From Saccharomyces mikatae IFO 1815 (taxonomy: Eukaryota; Ascomycota; Saccharomycetes; Saccharomycetales; Saccharomycetaceae), in the NCBI RefSeq assembly GCF_947241705.1, contig NC_079261.1:62001-126000 (forward strand): a stretch of DNA of 64,000 bases, read 5' to 3'. This document shows positions 21,783-30,800 of this stretch, one piece after another. A program made the translations under genes and the position numbers. The notes beneath the pieces were generated by a model. That model was not told where the DNA came from. It did no database searches and worked only from the letters and a program-made list of their open reading frames with translations. The first letter of the stretch is position 1; each line of letters begins with the position of its first letter.

Positions 21783-22762
21783 CTAATTATATATGATTTT
21801 GCCCTGTTTTTCAAAACTTTCAATTAACGGTAGCAGTGGAGTCATTTCCTTCCTGTCGATGATTTTAAATTCTTTAGCAAAACTAATGAAATGAGAGAAA
21901 AATGAGTTCCAATGGGCTTCTAATGATAGGTGTACAATTTTGTCAAAATGGTGGTGATAAATATGTGCAAATATTCTGAACATTTGTACCATGATTCTCT
22001 GTACATCTCTTGAAAATTGCTGCGGGAATGGCAGTCCATTTTTAGTCGGGAAAAGGTTCTTGTCGTTGACTTTGTTATTTATCCATGTTAGTGCTAGATC
22101 TATGTATTGACTAGCGGGGAGTGAAACCTGTCTATTATTCGCATCCAACCATAAATAATCTGTGTGAGGGCCAGCATTCATCGTTGGATAGGCATCAGGC
22201 GTTACATATTCTGCCACAACTCCGTAGAATTGATTTAAGTTCGTGAAAAATTCAAAAACGTTCAATGCTATCCATTCCCCCAGGTCCACATATTTGGGCA
22301 GTTGTACTATTGTTTTGAATGAACCCTTCACTAAAGCAGTTCTTACGAATGGTTCGCTCAAAAACATTATTTGTTGTGATTCTGGCCTTTCATTAGCTTC
22401 CTGCTGCTGGGATTGTGGCGTACTAGATGATAATTGTTGTGATTGCGGTGTGGACTTTTGTGTGGGAAAACTTGTTTGGGAATGCCTCTTGGGAGAGTGA
22501 TGTTTATTTCTTAACGATAGCCTGGAATTGCTACTATGCGGACTCGAATAAATGGTATTCATGGCTGGCGGTTGAGCAACATTAAGTGGCTGATTCTTAT
22601 TTTTTTTTGAGTTCCTTCCAAATGCTCTGTTTTAAGAAGTATACACTTCAGATCAACCAGTTGTGATTGAATGTGAATGATTAGTTAGTAAAACGATAAC
22701 ACGGGTTTAGATTAGAACATGATAATAACAGTACGAACATACTTAAAATTGAAGAACGACAT
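21783..22762 (-). CDS. MOB2: Mob2, activator of the kinase Cbk1 (spliced: 22743-22762, 21783-22626)
   Basis: Exon 1 is 20 nt (MSFFNF plus two bases) and exon 2 is 844 nt, together 287 residues, equal to the S. cerevisiae protein. The donor is GTATGT directly after 22743, the branch motif TACTAAC is at 22690-22684, and the acceptor CAG is at 22629-22627. Read without splicing, the frame would start at an internal ATG at 22562 and lose 28 residues. The N-terminal 75 residues are Q/S-rich; the rest is a Mob domain (LPKYVDLGEWIALNVFEFF, then HIYHHHFDKIVHLSLEAHWNSFFSHF). Mob2-Cbk1 controls Ace2 and polarised growth (RAM pathway). Confidence 0.95.
22627..22742 (-). other. MOB2: MOB2 spliceosomal intron (116 nt)
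   Basis: Donor GTATGT (22742-22737), branch TACTAAC (22690-22684) and acceptor CAG (22629-22627) are consensus. The joined codon AA|A (Lys) keeps the frame. Confidence 0.93.
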
Positions 22763-23012
22763 GGTATGTTGATATATGGTTGGTTGGCTCGTATATTGTG
22801 GACGACGTTTCTTGGTATTTTTGATGATCTTCGTGTTTGAAAACCTCAAGTATTACTTTTTCTTCTCTTTTTTTCCACTAATTCTCGTGAAGTAATAATT
22901 TTGCAAAAACAAAATGAAATACGTAAATCCCAGAGGGACAAAAGGTAGTTAATATTAAGGGTAGTGATTATATGAATAGTTTTTATAGATGAGTATACAT
23001 GTTAAAGTCTAC

Positions 23013-23707
23013 TTATTCTTCGTTTTCTTCTTCTTCGTCAGCATCTTCAGGAGTGACCTGGTAGAATACCAACTTGTATTGGTTTTGCCTTATAGAGATG
23101 AATCTTATCCAATCTCTTAGCTGGTTCTTCTTCAAATACTTCTTGGTTAGATATTTTAAGTACTTACCAGAAAATTTGGTAGTGGCCACAACTGTGACAA
23201 CAGAACCGTCTTCAGTAACTTCAATAGTGTTTCCTAAGTTTCCTACAGCCCCATCAACTTTAATATGGTCAATTAAGTACTTGGAGTATGAAGCTGGATC
23301 AAAGACCCCGTTCTCGGTTGGAGATGAAACGTCAACGGTTAAGGTCTTGACAATTTTTTGCTTTCTGGAAGTCTATTACAACTTTTTGTTAGTACTCCAT
23401 AACTATGATTGAATTTCTTTTTCTCGTTTTGACGAGTTAAAAATGTCTAGCCTACTGCTATTAACAATCACTTGATATAACTTAAGAAGGAACAATTCCT
23501 TTTCTAAAGCTATAAGGAGTGAATTTTTAAAATACAGAATAGCTTAATGCAAAAATGCAATTATTTGAAAGAACGGAACCACTAGATCGCTGCGAGAGCG
23601 AGACTGTTAAATTAACGGCAGGAATAGACAAACATTTTAAAAGTTTTGTTTTCTCTCATTCTCTAACTATGGTAGAAGATGGGAACTTGACGTACGTTTG
23701 GAGCCAT
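23013..23707 (-). CDS. RPL22B: 60S ribosomal protein L22 paralogue (spliced: 23696-23707, 23013-23372)
   Basis: Exon 1 is 12 nt (ATGGCTCCAAAC) and exon 2 360 nt, giving 123 residues (122 in S. cerevisiae). The mature N-terminus reads [23 protein letters not shown]. The RNA-binding core [14 protein letters not shown] and the acidic tail [11 protein letters not shown] match eL22. The splice donor is GTACGT and the branch TACTAAC lies only about 16 nt before the acceptor TAG. This is one of two L22 paralogues in Saccharomyces. Rpl22 protein is known to repress splicing of this intron by binding a structure in it (established knowledge; I did not fold it). Confidence 0.93.
23373..23695 (-). other. 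RPL22B: RPL22B spliceosomal intron (323 nt)
   Basis: Donor GTACGT (23695-23690), branch TACTAAC (23394-23388), acceptor TAG (23375-23373). The donor has the rarer C at position 4. The short branch-to-acceptor distance is notable. Confidence 0.92.
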
Positions 23708-24236
23708 TGTGTGTGATGTTTTTTTATGATATGTGTTTGCAATACTACGTTATGACCTTGAAATTAATATATGGATGGGTTCAATATATCTTCTAATAGA
23801 CTAAACACCTTCCTATGCTACATTTAGAATATTCAGTTATTACCACTCTAGCTTGAAAAATTTCTCCGTTCGCCTCGCGTTGTCAAGAAAAGTAAAAAAA
23901 ACAAATAGTGTGTGGGTTATATATTCTTTATGTCTGGATGTTATTATTCAATCACAGTCTCGAAAGCTTTTCGAGTTTAATGCTTGAGAGTTTGAAAGGA
24001 AATGTGGTGCAAATGAACAGTCCTATCGTGGTAGTAGCAAAGAGTTAGTAGTATTGATAGGAAATTAAACTGTACGTGAGCTTGTATTCAAGTTTCGATA
24101 GCTTTGTATATTGAATACTGGCTGGCACAGTTGATTTTAGTGGTTATAGTGTTTAGAAGGCATAGTGGAAGGGCTTCTCGAAGATAACAATATAAGCAAG
24201 ATTGAAGAAAGAGGACTGAAGTTTTGAAATTAGTAA
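23708..24236. promoter_or_regulatory. Divergent RPL22B-MIL1 promoter with Rap1-like sites
   Basis: 529 bp without a gene. Two Rap1-type sequences on the plus strand, ATGGATGGGTTC (23771-23782, one early mismatch) and AGTGTGTGGGTTA (23907-23919), fit the inverted Rap1 consensus that drives most ribosomal protein genes. A T-tract for RPL22B (A-run 23891-23902) lies beside the second site. Near MIL1 nothing specific is seen. Confidence 0.55.
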
Positions 24237-27200
24237 ATGTCTGATTCAGAAGAAGATTTGGGTATACAGTTAAAAGGCTTGAAGATAGCAAGGCACTTGA
24301 AGGATTCAGAAGAGCATACTAGTGAGGAACCGGAAGCAGGTTCGGAACATGATTGCGGCTCGTTTGACCAAGATGATTTAACTGTTATGCATACACATGT
24401 CAAAGAAGAACTTTATAAGCAGAAAAAAGGGGAGGAAGCACGCAATAAGGATTCATTTCATGAGGAAGGAGCGGGAAATGCGGATACGAGTTTTTCCTCA
24501 TTGCACTCAGAAGCCCATGAAGAAGATAGCGGCGTTAATCAGAGCAAAGATCTTCGTCTGCAGGATCCCTTCAAATCGGTACAGGATCCCAATTGTTTGT
24601 CAAGTACGAAGTCGAAAGGCTGCTCTGATTCCGACTCGGATTCCGATGATGGAGGATGGCAAGAGATGCCCGCCATATCGTCGTTCAATATATATAATCA
24701 TAGAGGTGAACTAGAGTTGACCTCCAAGGTCAGAAATCGAGAACTGCCTTCAGACTCACCTCCCATAGTTCCTTCGGTGAACAACCACAAAAGTGCCAAT
24801 GACTCAAGATTCGATTATACGAAAATGGCCGCAGAGCAGCAAGCTCAGCGATCCTATCGTACAAATAAAAAGACAGATTTCCTGTTCCACCATAAAGTTT
24901 TGAAAAAGAAAATTAATAATTCGCAAACCTCCATAAATCTAACCCCTTCCCCTTCAACTACCTCTTTAAACAATGAAAATAATAGCGATGATGGGGATGA
25001 TTCTTATGACGAATATGAGGATGATGTGGAACCGGTAAACGACTTGAATCGGGACTCGCAGTTAAACATAACGAAAAACCTATTATCTGATATGGAGAAG
25101 TTTGCCTATATAGGTGCAATAAACATTTTGGCAAATCAAATGTGTACTAATTTGGCGACGTTGTGTCTCTGTATTGACATCAAATCCCATAAAAAATTGG
25201 CACATCGGCTACAGTTTACCCAAAAAGACATGGCTGCGTGGAAAACCGTCGTACTATCAAGGCTATATGACCATTTAGGTATATCTCCAGAAGAAATCGT
25301 AATGATTGAGAAACTTTCTCTGCACAAAATCCAACTAGAAGATTTGTGTAAGTGTTTAAAAACCACTCAGAGCATTGATAATCCATGGGAGAATGATGCG
25401 GGCCACAACAGAAGTGCTCCGGATAAAACAACCAATGACGAATGTCCCAATGAACAAAATGGTACGGCACAACCCAGTACATCTAAACTAGAGCAACAAT
25501 CCCAAACATCTGAGATATCGAAAGCAAGAGAATCTACATTATCTTTGGAGGTTCCATCAAAGGTTCTTGACCCGGAAAATGTAAAGAACCAGGATAGATT
25601 AAATATTGATGTAGCATGGACTATTATATGTGACCTTTTCCTAATATGCTTACAGTCTTCCACTTATGATTCAAGATCAAGGACTTTGTTAATCAACTTC
25701 GCAAAAGTTTTGAATATGACAAGTCTGGAGATTTGTGAATTTGAAAGACGAGTAACAGATTCTTTGGATATGGAGCAATCTACAGAGGACCAAGTATGGG
25801 ATGAACAAGATCACATGAAAAATAGAAGGAAAAGTAAGAGAAGAAAGAAAATGGCATATGTTGCACTGGCTATGGTAGGTGGTTCTTTGGTCCTTGGACT
25901 AAGTGGCGGTTTACTAGCACCCGTTATCGGTGGAGGGATTGCTGCTGGTTTATCAACGATAGGCATAACTGGTGCTACTAGTTTTTTAACTGGTGTGGGT
26001 GGTACTACCGTGGTTGCCGTTTCAAGTACTGCTATTGGTGCTAACATTGGTGCGAGAGGTATGTCAAAGAGGATGGGGAGTGTGCGAACCTTTGAGTTCA
26101 GACCGTTGCATAATAATAGGAGAGTTAATCTGATACTAACAGTGTCAGGTTGGATGGTTGGTAACGAAGATGATGTTAGATTACCATTTTCTACGGTAGA
26201 TCCTGTTGAAGGTGATTTATACTCGTTATATTGGGAACCGGAGATGTTAAAGTCTATTGGTCAAACGGTTAGTATTGTGGCTACCGAAATCTTCACTACC
26301 TCACTTCAGCAAATTTTGGGTGCCACCGTTTTAACAGCATTGATCAGTTCTATTCAATGGCCAATGGCTTTGTCAAAACTAGGCTATATTTTAGATAACC
26401 CATGGAATGTTTCTCTGGACAGAGCTTGGTCAGCAGGCAAAATTCTCGCAGATACTCTCATTGCAAGGAATTTGGGTGCTCGCCCAATTACACTAGTTGG
26501 CTTTTCGATAGGAGCTAGAGTTATTTTTTCTTGTTTAATCGAATTGTGCAAGAAAAGGGCTTTAGGTTTGATTGAGAATGTTTACCTTTTTGGTACGCCG
26601 GCTGTCATGAAAAAGGAACAACTCGTCATGGCAAGGTCTGTAGTCAGTGGGAGGTTTGTAAACGGTTATTCGGATAAGGATTGGTTCTTGGCATATTTAT
26701 TTAGAGCTGCTGCTGGGGGATTTAGCGCTGTTATGGGAATTTCTACAATAGAAGACGTTGAAGGTTTTGAAAATGTTAATTGCACAGAATTTGTTGATGG
26801 TCATTTAAATTATCGTAAAAGCATGCCCAAATTATTGAAAAGAATTGGTATTGCAGTTTTAAGCGAGGAGTTTGTTGAGATAGAAGAGATGATGAACCCC
26901 GAAGAAGTGAAAAGAAAAAGGAAGTTAATAAATGATGTTGATGCAGCACAAAAAAAACTGAATCAAAGAAAAAAGCATAACAGTTGGGTACCCAAATGGT
27001 TGAAACCAAAGAAGTCCAAATGGAAAGTTATGGTTGAAGAAGCTGTCGAGGAGGGAAGGGACATGCAGGATTCACCAGAAAACGTCGTCAATAACAATGA
27101 GAATGAAATCCCAGATGAACAGGAAGGGACAAATAATCCAAAACGTAAAGATGCTGCTCTTGTAGATCATGGGGCGTTGATGCATGAATTACAGCTAATA

Positions 27201-27452
27201 AAACAAGCGATGCATGAGGAAGAATTAAAGAATAAAGCATGTTTGGCTGGAGAAATGAAGAAAGTTGAAACATCCACCGAATCTTCAGCGGAGCGACAGC
27301 TCAAATTACCTTCCACACCAAATATGAATCCACCACAAAGTCCTAATAACTTTCAATTATTAAGCGCGGGAAGAACTATTCTTCCAGAGGATGATGATAT
27401 GGATTCCCGAGGGAGAAGGAAAATGGAATTTTCATTCCCGGATGATATCTGA
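24237..27452 (+). CDS. MIL1: Putative lipase Mil1 (TMCO4/DUF726 family)
   Basis: 1071 residues from the ATG at 24237. The N-terminal 290 residues are acidic and low-complexity. A glycine-rich hydrophobic block at about residues 540-610 (MVGGSLVLGLSGGLLAPVIGGG) looks membrane-inserted. The alpha/beta-hydrolase nucleophile elbow GFSIGAR lies at about residue 758, followed by NVYLFGTPAV. The C-terminal 170 residues are charged and disordered. In S. cerevisiae YFL034W was named Mil1 for binding the AP-1 clathrin adaptor mu subunit. Enzyme activity is inferred from the elbow only. Confidence 0.9.
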   Translation: MSDSEEDLGIQLKGLKIARHLKDSEEHTSEEPEAGSEHDCGSFDQDDLTVMHTHVKEELYKQKKGEEARNKDSFHEEGAGNADTSFSSLHSEAHEEDSGVNQSKDLRLQDPFKSVQDPNCLSSTKSKGCSDSDSDSDDGGWQEMPAISSFNIYNHRGELELTSKVRNRELPSDSPPIVPSVNNHKSANDSRFDYTKMAAEQQAQRSYRTNKKTDFLFHHKVLKKKINNSQTSINLTPSPSTTSLNNENNSDDGDDSYDEYEDDVEPVNDLNRDSQLNITKNLLSDMEKFAYIGAINILANQMCTNLATLCLCIDIKSHKKLAHRLQFTQKDMAAWKTVVLSRLYDHLGISPEEIVMIEKLSLHKIQLEDLCKCLKTTQSIDNPWENDAGHNRSAPDKTTNDECPNEQNGTAQPSTSKLEQQSQTSEISKARESTLSLEVPSKVLDPENVKNQDRLNIDVAWTIICDLFLICLQSSTYDSRSRTLLINFAKVLNMTSLEICEFERRVTDSLDMEQSTEDQVWDEQDHMKNRRKSKRRKKMAYVALAMVGGSLVLGLSGGLLAPVIGGGIAAGLSTIGITGATSFLTGVGGTTVVAVSSTAIGANIGARGMSKRMGSVRTFEFRPLHNNRRVNLILTVSGWMVGNEDDVRLPFSTVDPVEGDLYSLYWEPEMLKSIGQTVSIVATEIFTTSLQQILGATVLTALISSIQWPMALSKLGYILDNPWNVSLDRAWSAGKILADTLIARNLGARPITLVGFSIGARVIFSCLIELCKKRALGLIENVYLFGTPAVMKKEQLVMARSVVSGRFVNGYSDKDWFLAYLFRAAAGGFSAVMGISTIEDVEGFENVNCTEFVDGHLNYRKSMPKLLKRIGIAVLSEEFVEIEEMMNPEEVKRKRKLINDVDAAQKKLNQRKKHNSWVPKWLKPKKSKWKVMVEEAVEEGRDMQDSPENVVNNNENEIPDEQEGTNNPKRKDAALVDHGALMHELQLIKQAMHEEELKNKACLAGEMKKVETSTESSAERQLKLPSTPNMNPPQSPNNFQLLSAGRTILPEDDDMDSRGRRKMEFSFPDDI

Positions 27453-27835
27453 ATGCTTGCTGAAATCATTCATTGTGCATTTACGTATAGTATGAACGAA
27501 AGGCCCTTGGAAACTGTAACAGTATTATATATAGAAATGATATACACGTTTTAACTTTACTCAAAAAAATTCGGGAAGTCTTGAGTTTAGTTACAAAATA
27601 TGAAAATATTGTTAAAAAATGTTATGAATACAGTATCACCAAACAATTAGTAATATCGAAGAATACTCTCCTTTAAAATAACTATATCAACAATATATAT
27701 ATATTTATATATGAATAAAAAAATACCGTAAGTTAATGAAGGTAACAAACAATCCAGAAAAGTAACTTTCAAAGTAAAAGAGCGATAACCCATCTTAATT
27801 TTAGCATTTGTTTAATATTTTCATTCACAGCTTTA
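27453..27835. other. Convergent MIL1-RIM15 intergenic region, possible replication origin
   Basis: 383 bp, strongly AT-rich, between two gene ends. ATTTACGTATA at 27479-27489 matches the ARS consensus WTTTAYRTTTW at 10 of 11 positions. By synteny this is where ARS603 lies in S. cerevisiae (memory of that map). A (TA)n run is at 27690-27712. Origin function is not demonstrated by sequence alone. Confidence 0.4.
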
Positions 27836-30800
27836 TCAATGCGTTTCATCAGAATCACTCAATATGGTGTGCTCTTCATCTTCTTGAGACTTTTTCAATG
27901 CATACTTAGCCACCAGTTTTTTCAGTTCGTCAAGATTCACGGGTTTCTCTAACACATCATCAAAAACTTTACTGGTTATTGCTTCTTGAAAATAGTTCGT
28001 AATGGCTACAATCGGTGTTGTTGAATTAGCACCATTTGTTTGCTTGAGCAGTTGAACAATGTCGATAGCACCTAGTTTAGGAAGCTTCAAGGCCGTCATA
28101 ATCAAGTCAAAACTTACACCGCTAGTAGCCCTACTAACTAATTCATCACCAGCACCAACACTTACAACAGTGCAGCCTAGGTTTTCTAAATCTTTAGTGA
28201 CTCGATATCTATGAATTGGAATAGGCTCACAAACAAGAACATCCATATGATATCCAATCTCGGAAGTACTGGAGCTCTTACGGCCACTACGCCTCCTGTT
28301 TCTCAAAGAGTTAACTCTTGATATAGCCTGCAATCTGTCACTTTCTTCAGCTGAGAGATCACTGGAGTTCGTTCTTTGTGAGAAACTCTTTGATAAAACT
28401 CTTTGCCTCGAAAAATATGAGCTTGCTGTGGTGGTATTAGCAGGTGATAATGGCGATTTAAATTTAGTCATCGTAGGTGAATCTGAACTATTTGCTGTCA
28501 TCTGTTGACTATCCCCAATTATGCTTCCTTTCCTCGATAGTGTGGATGAATCAATGCTAATACTCCGCTCAGGAGAATATGATCTTGTAGAAAATGAGTC
28601 TGACCTCAAAAATGTTTTAGGAAAGGTGCTAAATGTTGAGGGTGACCCAGATATGGTAGGTTTGTGCACTTTCAATTTGCCACCGGGTGTATTGTTTGAA
28701 GCGTTACTCCCTAGAGTTGATACTGATCCATCTGAAGATGATCCCATCAATGACGCAGAAGAAGTTCTTCTATGTATTCCAGGTTGTTCAGAAAGGTGTT
28801 CACTTTTAAGTCTATTTATAGCATCTTTATTAGCTTTATCTAAGGCAGATAAGTTCCTGAAGTTGAAAGATCCAAATTCCGTTTGTGAATCATTCAACTT
28901 GCTTGATCTACGATCTCTCATATGTGGAGGTATAGCTAATGATATATTCTTTGGATTGGGTGAATTTTTAGTACTAGTTATAGTTGCACCTGTTCCGTTA
29001 GGTGTAGTATATCCCGCTTCTTGAGGCACTGATTCCAGTACGGAAGCAATACTTAGTTTGTTAACTGGAGTGTGCGCACCAAAATCGTGTACACTAATGT
29101 TTGAATTGTTTGAGCTCCTATTAGTGGTGTTACTCATTGATAGTTTACGGGATAATATATTCCTCTGATTTGATGGTAGTGAGATATTAGCCGCAGACAA
29201 ATCAGAAACATCAGTGTTAATACCGTGTTTACCAAACATAATATTGGCATTATCGTTTTCGATATCGTCCCCAAAATCTTGAAGCTCTGCACCCCTAAGA
29301 TCAAAATAATCTGTATCTTCTGGATTATCTATTGTGGGAACAAAAGAAGCTTCTTCGTCGTAAACATGTTCCCAGTCCACATTCTTGAAATAAGGTTGGT
29401 CTTTGATTTCTTGAATTCCATTTACGCCTAGTCTTTTAGAAGGATCCACAACCAACAATTTTTCGATCAAATCTTTTGCCTCTGGTGTTAAGAATTCTCG
29501 TTCTTCTTCCTCGTTTTTGAATTCTGGCCACTGAATAACCCCTGAAAGAATTTTCTTAAATACAGCATCAGGTGTTTCTGCATGAAATGGAGGGTACCCT
29601 AAGAGCAATTCAAAAAATATGCAACCAACCGACCACCAATCACATTGTTTACTATCTTCACCTTTCCCTTCAATAGTCTCTGGAGCCAAATAATCAGGAG
29701 TACCAAAAAATTTCTTATTCTGCTTGCTATCATCAGGATAAAACAATGCCATGTCTGAAGGTGCTGTTGAAAGAGAAGTGTTATTATTAGAGTTGAAATT
29801 TGTGTTTGTGGCCGCGATAGCATCTAAAGACAATAAGTCATGAGAAAAAGACTTGTTCTCAGTTAGCGATTTTCTCCTCATTATGTTATTAGTATTGGAA
29901 TTTTGAGGGTTTACCAAAGGAGGTGTACTAGAACGGGAAATGTCAAGTAGAGAAAATGACAATTGCGACTCGCTTCTTCTTAGGGACGCTGGGAGATCAA
30001 TGTTTGAATTTCCGTGTGACTTATCCTTCCCACGATAGTAAGAAGGGTAAACAATAGTGTTTGTACTGGGTGTAGGTGTCATCGAGTGAGAATTCGAAGC
30101 ACTTGAATAGTCTGAGTGGTCGTATTGTTGACCTAGCGATGATTTCTTGCTTCTGTTATATGGCTTGTGGTCTGATGTGAAGCTGTCTGGAGTTGATATC
30201 TGAGAAGGATTACTATTGTTAGTATTCATAGTAAAGCTGTTTGTTGGATTATCGATGGGTAAAGTAGAACTAATACTAAGTGACGATTTATGTGGAATGA
30301 ACTTGTGACGGCGAATTAAACCAGCTCTTGATAAACCGAAATCTGTTAATTTTACATGACCTGCATTATCAATTAATAAATTTTCAGGTTTTAGATCATG
30401 ATGAATGATCCCATTTTGATGCATGTCGTTTACACCGACGACGATTTCCGTTAGATATTGCTTGGCCCACTGATCAGGTAGATACCCCATCATCTTAATT
30501 AAAGTGGCCAAGTCTCCACCGGGCAAATATTCCATTACTAAGAACAGGTTATCTTTATTTTGGAAACTAGCAAATAGTCTTGCAACATATGGCTTGTCAC
30601 TTTGAACCATCATGATGGCTCTTTCAGATTTGACATTTGTTACTTGATTTTTTGCAATCATATCCGATTTTCTCAGCACCTTTATTGCAAAATAATCTCC
30701 TGTGAGTTTTTTACGTGCTAGATAAACACTACCATAGGCACCTTTACTTATCGGTTTCAAGATATCATAATCCTTTATACTAGGTGTCGGTGATTTAACG

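Noticed and set aside
28521-29024. 167-codon plus-strand ORF inside RIM15
   Set aside because: Antisense shadow of a serine/asparagine-rich part of RIM15; no independent features.
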